Assembly: GCF_015277815.1 (NCBI RefSeq)
Contig: NZ_CP063813.1
Coordinates: forward strand, 744,001-808,000
From: Microbacterium atlanticum
Lineage (GTDB): Bacteria > Actinomycetota > Actinomycetes > Actinomycetales > Microbacteriaceae
DNA length: 64,000 bases
Direction of reading: 5' to 3'
Below, in pieces: positions 25,142 through 33,986 of this stretch. Position 1 is the stretch's first letter. The number at the start of each line of letters is the position of its first letter. The position numbers and the translations under genes are program-made. Below the pieces are notes generated by a model. That model worked only from the letters and a program-made list of their open reading frames with translations, ran no database searches and was not told the DNA's origin.

Positions 25142-27184
25142 ATGCCACGCTCCTTCCACCGCACCCCCGCGCACATCGCCCGCTACGGGCGCTACACCGG
25201 CGGCGATCCGCTCGCGCCGCCGGTCGCCATCCAGTCCGCGCTCGAGACGATCGGTCAGGACGTGATGTCGGGAACCTCCGCCGAGCGCGCGATGCGCGAG
25301 TACCTGCGCCGTGGGGACCGCGACCGGCTCGGCCTCGACGACCTCGCCCGACGGGTCCGCGAGCGCCGCGCCGAGCTCACCCGGCGCCACCGCCTCGACG
25401 GCACGCTCGAGGAGGTCAGAAGGCTCCTCGACCGCGCCGTCCTGGAGGAGCGCAAGCACCTCGTGCGCGACGTGAACCTCGACGACGACGTGCGCGCCTT
25501 CGCCGAGATGCGCCTGGAGAACCTGCCGCCTTCGACCGCCGCGGCTGTCAACGAGCTCGCCGACTACGACTGGCAGAGCCCGAGCGCGCGCGCCGACTAC
25601 GACCGCATCCGTGAGCTGCTCGGTCGCGAGCTGCTCGATCAGCGGTTCGCCGGCATGAAGAACGCGCTGGAGAATGCGACGGATGCCGATCGCCAGGCCA
25701 TCCGCGACATGCTCAACGATCTCAACGACCTGCTCGAGAAGCGCCGCCTGGGCGAGGACACGCAGGAGGACTTCGACGAGTTCATGCGCAAGCACGGGGA
25801 CCAGTTCCCCGAGAACCCGCAGAACCTCGACGAGCTGCTCGACACGCTCGCCGAGCGCTCCGCGGCGGCGCAGCGGATGCTCAACTCGATGACGCCCGAA
25901 CAGCGCGACGAGCTGATGAGCCTGGCCGAGCAGGCGTTCGGCTCACCCGACCTCATGCAGTCCCTGTCTCGACTCGACGACAATCTGCGGTCGCTCCGGC
26001 CCGGCGAGGACTGGACGGGGTCGGCATCCTTCTCGGGCGATCAGCCGACGGGCCTCGGCGAGGCGACCGGGATCATGCAGGATCTCTCCGACCTCGATTC
26101 GCTCACCGACCAGCTCGGGCAGATGTACCCCGGCGCGCGCATGGACGACATCGACCTCGACGCGCTCGAGCGGCTCATCGGCCAGGACGCCGCCGTCAGC
26201 GCGCGCACGCTGCGCGAGCTGGAGCAGGAGCTTCGGGACACCGGGATGCTGCTGCGCGCGTCCGACGGACAGCTCCGGCTCACGCCCCGGGCGATGCGGC
26301 AGCTCGGGCGGGCTCTCCTGCGCGACATCGCGACGCGCCAGTCGGGGCGCACCGGCCGTCGCGAGACGAGGAACGTGGGCGCCGCCGGCGACCGCACCGG
26401 ATCGACGCGCGAGTGGGCGTTCGGCGACACCGAGCCGTGGGATATCCCGCGCACCGTCTCGAACGCGGTGCTGCGGACCGTTCTCGACGGCGGGGACGTC
26501 GCGGCCGGCGTGCGGCTCGACACGCGAGACGTCGAAGTCGTCGAGACCGAGCAGCGCACACAGGCGGCGGTCGCACTGCTGGTCGACACGTCGTTCTCGA
26601 TGGCGATGGACGGCCGGTGGGTGCCGATGAAGCGCACGGCGCTGGCACTGCACCACCTCATCTCGACGCGGTTCCGCGGCGACAAGCTGCAGCTGATCGC
26701 ATTCGCGCGGCACGCCGAGGTGATCGACATCGAGCAGTTGACGGCGAAGGACGCAGTGTGGGACAAGGGCACCAACCTGCAGCACGCGCTCCTGCTCGCG
26801 CAGCGGCACTTCCGCAAGAATCCGACGGCCCAGCCGGTGCTCCTCATCGTCACGGACGGCGAACCCACCTCGCACCTGCGACCCGACGGGAGCGTGTTCT
26901 TCTCCTACCCGCCCGACCCGCACACGGTGGCGGCGACTGTGCGCGAGCTCGACAACGTGCACCGGATGGGCGCGCAGACGACGTTCTTCCGGCTGGGGGA
27001 GGACCCCGGCCTCGCCCGGTTCATCGGCGCCCTCGCGCGACGGGCCGGCGGGCACGTCGTCGCGCCGGAGCTGGACGACCTCGGCCGCGCGGTCGTCGAC
27101 AGCTATCTCGGTGCCCGGCACACCGGCCGCGGTACGCCCGAGGACTTCGGCGACATGCTCCGCGGTCGGTCGTGGTGGTGGTGA
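25142..27184 (+). CDS. VWA-domain protein, partner of the MoxR-like ATPase
   Basis: 680 residues. The first 430 are mostly helical and charged (for example AEMRLENLPPSTAAAVNELA and EKRRLGEDTQEDFDEFMRKH). The C-terminal von Willebrand A domain (about 475-650) has the MIDAS motif DTSFSMAM, the conserved Thr in KGTNLQHAL and VTDGEPTSH. It is ChlD-like, but no cobalt or magnesium chelatase genes are near, so a general protein-maturation role with the ATPase is more likely. Strong ribosome-binding site. A bidirectional terminator follows. Confidence 0.9.
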   Translation: MPRSFHRTPAHIARYGRYTGGDPLAPPVAIQSALETIGQDVMSGTSAERAMREYLRRGDRDRLGLDDLARRVRERRAELTRRHRLDGTLEEVRRLLDRAVLEERKHLVRDVNLDDDVRAFAEMRLENLPPSTAAAVNELADYDWQSPSARADYDRIRELLGRELLDQRFAGMKNALENATDADRQAIRDMLNDLNDLLEKRRLGEDTQEDFDEFMRKHGDQFPENPQNLDELLDTLAERSAAAQRMLNSMTPEQRDELMSLAEQAFGSPDLMQSLSRLDDNLRSLRPGEDWTGSASFSGDQPTGLGEATGIMQDLSDLDSLTDQLGQMYPGARMDDIDLDALERLIGQDAAVSARTLRELEQELRDTGMLLRASDGQLRLTPRAMRQLGRALLRDIATRQSGRTGRRETRNVGAAGDRTGSTREWAFGDTEPWDIPRTVSNAVLRTVLDGGDVAAGVRLDTRDVEVVETEQRTQAAVALLVDTSFSMAMDGRWVPMKRTALALHHLISTRFRGDKLQLIAFARHAEVIDIEQLTAKDAVWDKGTNLQHALLLAQRHFRKNPTAQPVLLIVTDGEPTSHLRPDGSVFFSYPPDPHTVAATVRELDNVHRMGAQTTFFRLGEDPGLARFIGALARRAGGHVVAPELDDLGRAVVDSYLGARHTGRGTPEDFGDMLRGRSWWW

Positions 27185-27256
27185 CGTGGAGGGTCGTCAC
27201 ACCTCGGAGTGATTCGTGTGGTCGCCATGCTCCCGAGCGCAGAGCGGATGGATGCC

Positions 27257-27283
27257 GCGGGCTCCTCGCGATGAGGAGCCCGC
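27257..27283. terminator. Bidirectional terminator
   Basis: A perfect 11-bp stem (27257-27267 with 27273-27283) with loop GCGAT separates the VWA gene from the small minus-strand gene that ends at 27293. Confidence 0.75.
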
Positions 27284-27292
27284 GCCGTTCGG

Positions 27293-27427
27293 TCAGCCCG
27301 ACGCGCCCTTGCGCGGCTTGATGAACGCCCTCGACTCCTGGCTCGCGCGCTTCTCGGCGCGCTTCTCCTTGAGCGACGACTGCGCGACCTTCTTCGCGCC
27401 GCGTCCACGCGGTGATCTATCCGACAT
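27293..27427 (-). CDS. Small basic protein (44 aa)
   Basis: 44 residues, strongly basic: starts MSDRSPRGRGAKKVAQSSLK and continues with EKRAEKRASQ and ends KPRKGASG. The ATG at 27425-27427 has GAGGAG directly upstream, and a good promoter lies at 27468-27495. Small Lys/Arg-rich proteins of this type occur in related actinobacteria; a nucleic-acid-binding or ribosome-associated role is a guess. No domain recognised. Confidence 0.75.
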   Translation of the reverse strand: MSDRSPRGRGAKKVAQSSLKEKRAEKRASQESRAFIKPRKGASG

Positions 27428-27467
27428 GACTCCTCGCTTCCCCTTCTGGCTGGCGGGTGAACCCTCG

Positions 27468-27495
27468 ACCATAGCCCGCTTTTCGGGAAAGTCAA
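27468..27495 (-). promoter_or_regulatory. Sigma-70-type promoter of the small basic protein gene
   Basis: TTGACT (27490-27495) and TATGGT (27468-27473) on the minus strand with 16 bases between. It lies in an AT-rich island and is divergent from a matching promoter at 27529-27556. Confidence 0.7.
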
Positions 27496-27528
27496 TTCGC
27501 GACCAGAACTCAGAAAAAAACCGCTGAC

Positions 27529-27556
27529 TTGCCTTTTTCTGAATCCCGGCTATGGT
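27529..27556 (+). promoter_or_regulatory. Sigma-70-type promoter of the leaderless small ORF
   Basis: TTGCCT (27529-27534) and TATGGT (27551-27556), 16 bases apart. The ATG at 27564 is seven bases after the -10 element, so the transcript would start at or next to the start codon. Confidence 0.7.
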
Positions 27557-27563
27557 GATGGCC

Positions 27564-27728
27564 ATGACCGCCATGGCCCGTCCCCACCGCTCGGAGCGTC
27601 TTGTCGACGCCTCCGTGGTGACGGCGGTGGTCGAGATCGCGGGCGCCCGGCACGAGGTGCTCCCGCCCCGGCGGACCGGCGCGGATGCGCTGCTCCTGCA
27701 GCCCACCCGTGGCGTCGCGCCCCCGTAG
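27564..27728 (+). CDS. Short leaderless ORF (54 aa), possible leader peptide
   Basis: 54 residues beginning MTAMARPHRSERLVDASVVT and ending RGVAPP. It has the expected position for a leaderless message behind the promoter at 27529-27556. No family is recognised. It is followed by a strong T-rich terminator (27764-27788) that lies just before the TraR-type gene; the short ORF may therefore be a leader controlling read-through, or a small gene of its own. Confidence 0.5.
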   Translation: MTAMARPHRSERLVDASVVTAVVEIAGARHEVLPPRRTGADALLLQPTRGVAPP

Positions 27729-27763
27729 ACCGGTCCTCACCGATCGGTCCATCCGGACATCCC

Positions 27764-27788
27764 GCGTCGCACCTGCGGCGCTTTTTTT
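27764..27788 (+). terminator. Strong intrinsic terminator/attenuator before the TraR-type gene
   Basis: A 7-bp stem (27764-27770 with 27775-27781, one G-T pair), ACCT loop and seven T residues. It ends 18 bases before ATG 27807. No second promoter is evident between it and that gene. Confidence 0.8.
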
Positions 27789-27806
27789 GTACCCCGAGGA
27801 GCAAGC

Positions 27807-28121
27807 ATGACCATCGACACCACCGCGTCGGCCCCGCTCGCCGGCGCCCAGCACGAGCTCGAGCGGCAGCTCGAAGAGCGCCTCAGCGCCCTGCAGGAGA
27901 TCGAGCCGTTCGCCCTCCCGAGCATCGACCCCGTCGCGTACCAGACGGCAGCCTCTCACCGCGTCGCGATCGAGCAGATCAGCGCCGCACTGAACCGGAT
28001 CACCCAGGGGACGTACGGGCGATGCACCCGCTGCGGTCGCGAGATCGCACCCGCGCGGCTCGAAGTGCTCCCGTACGCCGCCGCCTGCATCGAATGTCAG
28101 AGCCATGTCGACGCCGCGTAA
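27807..28121 (+). CDS. TraR/DksA-type zinc-finger protein
   Basis: 104 residues. A helical N-terminal half (AQHELERQLEERLSALQEIE) precedes a C4 zinc finger: CTRCGREIAPARLEVLPYAA then CIEC. The family binds RNA polymerase through its secondary channel or acts as a small regulatory adaptor; the N-terminal coiled coil is shorter than in DksA. GAGGAG precedes ATG 27807. Transcription appears to come through the terminator just upstream, suggesting attenuation. Confidence 0.85.
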   Translation: MTIDTTASAPLAGAQHELERQLEERLSALQEIEPFALPSIDPVAYQTAASHRVAIEQISAALNRITQGTYGRCTRCGREIAPARLEVLPYAAACIECQSHVDAA

Positions 28122-28383
28122 CTGCAAGCCGGTCGAGATCCCCTCTCTCCCACCGGTCCCCCATGCACGGGCGGCTGGGTCCCTCGCGCACCTGCGCGGC
28201 CGCGTTCTCGAGCGGGCGGGCGCGCTGCTGCACCCGCGCGCCGGCCGTGGGGTCGTGCACCGGCGGCTCGCCGGTCACCGCGACGAGCGCACCGCGGACC
28301 GGCGCGCGGACCGGGGCGACGCCGACGCCGGCCCCGCGAGCACCTTCCGCGGGGCCACGGCTCGCTTCGTCGCCCTCGGGTAG
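28105..28383 (+). CDS. Doubtful ORF overlapping the TraR-type gene (92 aa)
   Basis: 92 residues from an ATG 17 bases before the end of the zinc-finger gene. It is Ala/Arg/His-rich (HARAAGSLAHLRGRVLERAG), with no domain recognised and no ribosome-binding site. Similar composition arises by chance in GC-rich DNA, and long open frames exist on the other strand too. It could be coupled to the upstream gene but is weakly supported. Confidence 0.25.
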   Translation: MSTPRNCKPVEIPSLPPVPHARAAGSLAHLRGRVLERAGALLHPRAGRGVVHRRLAGHRDERTADRRADRGDADAGPASTFRGATARFVALG

Positions 28384-28494
28384 GCCAGGCCCCCGGCGCT
28401 CCTGGGGAGTGCCTCCGCAACGAGAGTGGAGCTCGCCGTCCAGCTGCGCGGAAGCGGCTCCGCCGACGCCGAACAGGTGCCGCAACGGAGTCTG
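28122..28494. other. Intergenic stretch without a well-supported gene
   Basis: About 370 bases between the TraR-type gene and the carboxypeptidase promoter. Apart from the doubtful 92-residue ORF, only GC-driven open frames in several phases are present. No RNA gene, repeat or terminator with a T tract was recognised. Confidence 0.5.
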
Positions 28495-28523
28495 TTGACC
28501 CGCCTGTGGACGAGGGCCAAGAT
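28495..28523 (+). promoter_or_regulatory. Promoter of the M14 carboxypeptidase gene
   Basis: TTGACC (28495-28500) and CAAGAT (28518-28523) with 17 bases between, about 90 bases before ATG 28614. Confidence 0.6.
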
Positions 28524-28613
28524 GAGGATCGTTCGCATCGCGGCGAACCTCCGCGAGCGGGCGGCCGGGTGATCAACCCGGCTCTTCACACGCATCCGCG
28601 CAAGGGGGAACGC

Positions 28614-31600
28614 ATGTTCCGTGAGCTCGCCGTCGCCACCGCCGTCGCATTGGTCATCTCCGGGATCGGGGTGGGGCCGGCCATGGCCAGTCCGCCGCCG
28701 GAAGAGGTCGCGGACGACGTCGGCGTGGGGGTGTACGAGGCCACCGTCGACGCGGACGGTCTCGCAACGATCGCCGAACTCGGTGTGGACCGTGCGGAGG
28801 GTGAGCTGATGGTGCAGCCCGGCGCGGACGGCACGTTCGTCGTCCAGGTCGTCCTGCCCTCGGTGCAGGCCGAGCAGGTCCGCGCCGGCGGCATCGACCT
28901 GCAGCCGGTGGTCGACGGCGGAGCTGCCGGTCCGGGGGCGCGCTCCTTCCAGGCAGAAGCGGTCGCCGAGGGCGTCTTCCGTCCCTACCTCGGCGAGGGC
29001 GGCATCGCGGAGGAGCTGGCGGCACAGGCCGCCGCGTACCCCGACATCGCGCAGCTCGTCACCTTCGGTAAGACGTGGATGGGAACGCCGATGCAGGCGG
29101 TCCGCGTGACGCGCGACCCCGGCAGGGTCGCCCAGGGCAAGCGGCCGACGACGGTGTTCCTGGCCGCACAGCACGCACGAGAGTGGATCACGCCCGAGAT
29201 GGTGCGCCGCCTCCTCGACCAGGTGCTGACCTCGTACGGCAGCGACCCCAAGGTCACCGACCTGGTGCGGACCACCGAGATGTGGTTCATCCCCGTGGCG
29301 AACCCTGACGGCTACGACTTCACCTTCGAGGTGGCCCCGACGCCGGACGACCCCGGAACCCGCCTGTGGCGCAAGAACCTGCGCGACAACAACAGCAACA
29401 CGGTGATCGACGGCGGCGACGGCGTCGACCTGAACCGCAACTCCCCGACGCGCTGGGGCTACGACAACGAGGGATCGTCGCCGAACCCGAGCAGCCTCAC
29501 CTATCGCGGGCCGTCGCCCGGCTCCGAGCCGGAGTCCCAGGCGCTCTACGACCTGTTCGCGAAGATCACGCCTCAGTTCTTCATCAACTACCACTCCGCA
29601 GCCGAGCTCCTGCTGCACGGCATCGGCTGGCAGGTCGCGACTCCGTCGCCCGATGACGTGATCTACGAGGCGATGGTCGGTGACGACGCCGACCCGGCTG
29701 TTCCCGGCTACGACCCCGACATCTCCGCGGAGCTGTACACGACGAACGGCGACATCGACTCCCACATGCAGGAGGCGTACGGCACGCTCGGGTTCACGCC
29801 CGAGATGTCGACGTGCCTGGCGGCGGTGGCATCCGATCCCGATGACGACTGGACGGAGGCCGACTGCGGCGACAACCTGCAGGGCTTCGACTTCCCCGAC
29901 GACGAGCAGCTCATCCAGGCGGAGTTCGCGAAGAACGTGCCGTTCGCCCTCGCGGTGGCCGAGTCGGCGAAAGACCCCGACGACCCGGTGTCGGTGGTCG
30001 GACGCGACGCCGAGGAGTTCCGCGTCGACACCTTCTCGGTGTCGTACGGCGACCCGCAGACGGTGGCCGTCACCGCGCAGCGCGCGCTGAAGGCCAAGAA
30101 GCTCATGTACTCGATCAACGGAGGGCGTGCCGTCCAGGCGAGCGTGTCGGAGTGGGACGGCGGAGAACGCTACGGATTCGAGAACGACGACTACTACGCC
30201 GAGTACCGGGGCGTCGTGCGCGGCGCGAAGCCCGGCGATTCCGTCGAGGTGTGGTTCACGGGCGTGGCATCGGCCAATGATCTGCCGAAGGGGGAGAAGG
30301 CGGGGCCGCGAGAGAGCGCGCACTTCACCTACGAGGTCGCCCAGGACACGGGCCACTCCGTGCTCGTCGTCGCGAACGAGGACTACAAGGGGTACAACCC
30401 CGAGACGACACCGCGCAACAACGGCCTCAAGCATCTCGGCGCGCACGTCGACGCACTCCTGGCGAACGAGGTGACGCCGGACGTCTGGGACGTGGACGCG
30501 CAGGGCGTGCCTCACGATCTCGGTGTGCTGAGCCACTACGACGCGGTGGTCTGGTACCTGGGCGACAATCGGCTGACGCAGGACCAGGAGGACGTGTTCA
30601 CCTCGTACTTCGGCTCGGACATTCCCGACCTCGCGGTCGCCGAGCGCCAGCAGTACCTGACGATCGCGATGCGCGACTACCTCAACGAGGGCGGGAAGGT
30701 CGCCTACGACGGGGAGACGACCGCGTACTACGGCCTCGGAGCCGGCCTCTTCGGCGGCATCTGGTACGGCCTCGACGGGGCTCCCGAAGAGGACTGCGTC
30801 GTCACGTCCGATCCGTTCTCGGACTGCCTCCTGCTCGCCGATGACTTCACCCAGTATTGGATGGGGGCGTACGGGCGACAGGACTCCGGAGCGCAGACGG
30901 GCACCGCGGGCGTCGCTGCGCCGCTCGACGGTCTGACGCTCGAGTTCGGGGGACCGGCGACGGTCGGCAACGCGATCGACGAGGTGGGGGCGTTCATCGT
31001 GACGAGCGATGTCCTGCCGGTCGACGAGTTCCCGCAGTTCGCGAGCGAGGGCGCCGCCGAGTACCCCGACCCGTTCGACGCGGTCGAAGGCGAGTGGGCG
31101 GCAGCGGCGGGCCATATCGACGACGGCTATCAGCGGCTCGGCCGGACATACGACCTGACGGCGCTGACGGCGGCGAACGCACCGGCGTTCCAGGCGCAGA
31201 TCGGGTTCGACCTCGAGGCCGGCTACGACAACGTCATCGTCGAGGCGCGTCCCGCCGGCGCCGGTGACGACGCGTGGACCACCCTTCCCGAGGCGGGCGG
31301 AGCGACGAGTCCGGCGGTTCCGACGGAGTGCGAGGCGGGCTTCCTCCTCGCGCTGCACCCGTGGCTGCTCAACTACCTGACGCCGGGCAACCCGTGCACA
31401 ACTCCAGGTGCGACGGGCGACTGGAACGCCCTGACCGGCTCCTCGCTGTGGGTGCCCGTCTCGTACGACCTGAGCGCGTACGCGGGTGGCCAGGTCGAGA
31501 TCGTCGTGAGCTACGTGACCGACCCGGCGACGGGCGGCCTCGGTGTCATCATCGACGACACGAAGCTGGTCAGCACGGCCGGCACGTCTCAGGCCGAGGG

Positions 31601-31817
31601 CTTCGAGGAGGGCCTCGGCGCTTGGCAGGTGCTCGGCGCTCCCGAGGACAGTCCGGAGAACTCCTCCGACTGGGAGCGCGCGGACGGTCTCGCCGAGCTC
31701 GCTTCCGTGACTGCCACGGAGGACACGCTGCTCTTCGGCTTCGGTCTGGAGCAGCTGGTCACCCCGGAGCAGCGGGCCCTGGTCGTCGGCCGCATGCTCG
31801 ATCACTTCGGGCTCTGA
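28614..31817 (+). CDS. Secreted M14 zinc carboxypeptidase, multidomain
   Basis: 1067 residues. Signal peptide 1-24 (ELAVATAVALVISGIGVGPA, cleavage near AMA-SPP). The M14 domain (about 115-450) has the zinc ligands His187 and Glu190 in QHAREWITPE and His327 in NYHSAAE, plus catalytic Glu397 in TPEMST and substrate-binding DLNRNSPTRWG. An accessory beta domain, a ThuA/glutamine-amidotransferase-like region (HSVLVVANEDYKG ... YDAVVWYLGDN) and a C-terminal jelly-roll domain follow. It removes C-terminal residues from extracellular peptides. AAGGGGGAA precedes the ATG. The frame runs further upstream to 28506 but without a signal peptide. Confidence 0.93.
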   Translation: MFRELAVATAVALVISGIGVGPAMASPPPEEVADDVGVGVYEATVDADGLATIAELGVDRAEGELMVQPGADGTFVVQVVLPSVQAEQVRAGGIDLQPVVDGGAAGPGARSFQAEAVAEGVFRPYLGEGGIAEELAAQAAAYPDIAQLVTFGKTWMGTPMQAVRVTRDPGRVAQGKRPTTVFLAAQHAREWITPEMVRRLLDQVLTSYGSDPKVTDLVRTTEMWFIPVANPDGYDFTFEVAPTPDDPGTRLWRKNLRDNNSNTVIDGGDGVDLNRNSPTRWGYDNEGSSPNPSSLTYRGPSPGSEPESQALYDLFAKITPQFFINYHSAAELLLHGIGWQVATPSPDDVIYEAMVGDDADPAVPGYDPDISAELYTTNGDIDSHMQEAYGTLGFTPEMSTCLAAVASDPDDDWTEADCGDNLQGFDFPDDEQLIQAEFAKNVPFALAVAESAKDPDDPVSVVGRDAEEFRVDTFSVSYGDPQTVAVTAQRALKAKKLMYSINGGRAVQASVSEWDGGERYGFENDDYYAEYRGVVRGAKPGDSVEVWFTGVASANDLPKGEKAGPRESAHFTYEVAQDTGHSVLVVANEDYKGYNPETTPRNNGLKHLGAHVDALLANEVTPDVWDVDAQGVPHDLGVLSHYDAVVWYLGDNRLTQDQEDVFTSYFGSDIPDLAVAERQQYLTIAMRDYLNEGGKVAYDGETTAYYGLGAGLFGGIWYGLDGAPEEDCVVTSDPFSDCLLLADDFTQYWMGAYGRQDSGAQTGTAGVAAPLDGLTLEFGGPATVGNAIDEVGAFIVTSDVLPVDEFPQFASEGAAEYPDPFDAVEGEWAAAAGHIDDGYQRLGRTYDLTALTAANAPAFQAQIGFDLEAGYDNVIVEARPAGAGDDAWTTLPEAGGATSPAVPTECEAGFLLALHPWLLNYLTPGNPCTTPGATGDWNALTGSSLWVPVSYDLSAYAGGQVEIVVSYVTDPATGGLGVIIDDTKLVSTAGTSQAEGFEEGLGAWQVLGAPEDSPENSSDWERADGLAELASVTATEDTLLFGFGLEQLVTPEQRALVVGRMLDHFGL

Positions 31818-31834
31818 CCGAAACGAGCAAGGAA

Positions 31835-31874
31835 AACGGATGCCGCGCCGGCGCGAGCCGGGGCGGCATCCGTT
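31835..31874. terminator. Bidirectional terminator
   Basis: A 12-bp stem (31835-31846 with 31863-31874) followed by CCTCTTT lies between the converging carboxypeptidase and cyclase-family genes. Confidence 0.75.
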
Positions 31875-31894
31875 CCTCTTTGCCCGCGTGCGGG

Positions 31895-32530
31895 TCAGTC
31901 GACGAACGCGACTCCCCGCACCGGCGCGCCGTCCCCGTCGAGCTTCAACGGGAAGAATCCGACCCGCACCTGGGCGGGGAGGTCGTCGAGCCCGGTCACG
32001 TTCTCGACGATGAGCCCGTCGCCGCCGAGCACCACGTCGTGTACCGGAAAGCCGCCGTCCGACCCGGTCGGGAAGGGACTCAGCGTGTCGACCGCGAGCA
32101 CCCGCATGCCGCGCGCCATGAGCTCGCGCGCCGCAGCGGGATCGAGGGACGGATGCCGCAACCCGCGGCCCGACCCGAACCACTGCGCCCACCCGGTGTA
32201 GACGACCACGATCCCCGGCACCGCCGCGGGGATGTCGGCCGCGGCGGTCAAGGCATCCCAGCCGTACTGTTCGCCTTCGCCGACATCACGCACCCGGATC
32301 ACCAGCGCGTCGCCGACGAGCTCGTCGAGCGTCACGTCGGCCATCGTCCGACCGCCGGGGACGGTGTGCGCCGGCGCGTCGACGTGGGTGCCGGTGTGGG
32401 ATCCGAGGTCCAGCTGGGCGACGGCGACCCCGTCGGTCGCGAGCGTCAGGGCAGGGCGGATGGTCACCTCGGGGTCACCGGGGTAGACCATCATGCCGTC
32501 GAGGATCGGGTGACTCAGGTCGCGCAGCAT
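31895..32530 (-). CDS. Cyclase-family hydrolase (kynurenine formamidase-like)
   Basis: 211 residues with the metal-binding signature SHTGTHVDAPAH, plus DLSHPILDGMMVYPGDPE at the N-terminus and DTLSPFPTG and GFPVHDVVLGG later, as in kynurenine formamidase and isatin hydrolase. The family hydrolyses amide or lactam bonds with a divalent metal. It is the last gene of the minus-strand operon, eight bases after the permease stop. With a permease and a ureohydrolase it probably opens or deamidates a nitrogenous ring or amide; the substrate is unknown. Confidence 0.88.
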   Translation of the reverse strand: MLRDLSHPILDGMMVYPGDPEVTIRPALTLATDGVAVAQLDLGSHTGTHVDAPAHTVPGGRTMADVTLDELVGDALVIRVRDVGEGEQYGWDALTAAADIPAAVPGIVVVYTGWAQWFGSGRGLRHPSLDPAAARELMARGMRVLAVDTLSPFPTGSDGGFPVHDVVLGGDGLIVENVTGLDDLPAQVRVGFFPLKLDGDGAPVRGVAFVD

Positions 32531-32537
32531 CCGATCG

Positions 32538-33929
32538 TCACACTCCGGCAGGGCGAACGGTCACGGGCGCGTCGGCCAGATTGCCGACCGGTGTGAACGG
32601 CTCCTTGCGGCGGGTAGGCAGCGACACCAGCAGGTACAGCACGAACGTGACGAGGAACGCCGGTGCGGTGGACCCGAACGGCAGCGGCCACACGTACGCC
32701 CACACGTAGGCGAGCACAGCGCCGACCGCCCACGCGGCGATCGCGAGCCAGTTCACCCCGCCCGTGTACCAGTAGCGACCGCCCTTCGGCTGCAGGATGT
32801 CGGCCTCGTACGAGCTGCGCTTGATCAGGTAGTAGTCGACGATCATGATCGCGAAGATCGGGGCGAACAGGGCGCCGATCGTCACGAGGAACGTCGTGAA
32901 CTGGGTGAGCAGCCCGAAGAACGTGGCGCCGATGATCGAGATCACGCCGAGCACGATGGCCGTCGGCAGGAACTTGATGCGCGTGCCGGGCACCGCGTTC
33001 ACGACCGTGGTCACCATGCCGTAGACGACCATCGTGTTGGTGGCCATGACCGACAGGAAGATGGCGAGGCCGAACACCCAGCCGAAGGGGTCGATGATCG
33101 TGACCGGGTCGAACGGGATCGCCTCGCCGCCGCTGAGGATGACGTAACCCATGGCGGTGGCGCCGAGCGACATCGAGATGACGGTCGACAGCGTGTAGCC
33201 GACGCCCGAGCCGATGATGCTCGCGCGGGTGCTGCCGGCGAAGCGGTTGAAGTCGGCCGAGAGCACGGTCCACGAGATCGCGGTGGCGAGCACGACGTCG
33301 AACACGAGGCCGGGCGAGTAGAAGGGCTCCGCGGTGGCCGGGATGGCAGCGAACTCGGCGGGGCTGAACGAGGTGAACGCGACGACGAAGATGTAGGCGG
33401 CGATGGCGAGGATGACCGCAGCGAACCACGGCTCCACCCGGGCCACACCGGCATGCCCGAAGATGGCGAGGATCACCACGATCGTCTGGCACAGCACGGC
33501 GAAGATCACCGGGCTGGAGAAGCCGGTGACGCTCGCCACGATGTAGTCCAGCGCGATGCCGGCGAGCATCGCCTGCACCCAGCTCCAGCCCATCAGGATG
33601 AGCACGTTCGCCGCCACCGGCAGCAGGCTCCCTCGCGTGCCGAAGGGTCCGCGCGTGAGCGCCATGGTCGGCAGGCCGGTGCGCCGGCCGATCGTCCCGA
33701 CGGCCACGAGCACCGCCGCGCCGGCGACCGTGCCCACCACGATCAGCAGCAGCACCAGCCCGTACGGCACGTCGGGGATGAAGAGCGTGCCGGTGAGCAG
33801 GGTGGTGACGACGAGGTTCGCCGCCAGCCAGATCATCAGCAGGCGGCCGGTCGAGTACGTGCCGCGGACGGGTCCGGCGTCGTCGGACTGGGCTTCGAGT
33901 CGCTGCTCGAGGCGGGTGTAGAGCGACAT
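32538..33929 (-). CDS. NCS1-family nucleobase/allantoin-type permease
   Basis: 463 residues with about 12 transmembrane helices. N-terminal features fit NCS1 (MIWLAANLVVTTLLTGTLF, MALTRGPFGTRGSLLP), with the helix-3 region LILMGWSWVQ and later SWTVLSADFNRF. These are cation-coupled importers for cytosine, purines, hydantoins or allantoin. The gene sits between the NTF2-like and cyclase-family genes, so its substrate should be that of the operon. Confidence 0.9.
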   Translation of the reverse strand: MSLYTRLEQRLEAQSDDAGPVRGTYSTGRLLMIWLAANLVVTTLLTGTLFIPDVPYGLVLLLIVVGTVAGAAVLVAVGTIGRRTGLPTMALTRGPFGTRGSLLPVAANVLILMGWSWVQAMLAGIALDYIVASVTGFSSPVIFAVLCQTIVVILAIFGHAGVARVEPWFAAVILAIAAYIFVVAFTSFSPAEFAAIPATAEPFYSPGLVFDVVLATAISWTVLSADFNRFAGSTRASIIGSGVGYTLSTVISMSLGATAMGYVILSGGEAIPFDPVTIIDPFGWVFGLAIFLSVMATNTMVVYGMVTTVVNAVPGTRIKFLPTAIVLGVISIIGATFFGLLTQFTTFLVTIGALFAPIFAIMIVDYYLIKRSSYEADILQPKGGRYWYTGGVNWLAIAAWAVGAVLAYVWAYVWPLPFGSTAPAFLVTFVLYLLVSLPTRRKEPFTPVGNLADAPVTVRPAGV

Positions 33930-33986
33930 CTTCGGGGCTCCTTCGGGTGGATGCGGGACGGGGATGGGGTGCGGGAACGGGGAGAT

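Noticed and set aside
28275..32192. 1305-codon open frame on the minus strand
   Set aside because: It is antisense to the M14 carboxypeptidase and has no recognisable fold; the carboxypeptidase motifs are unmistakable.
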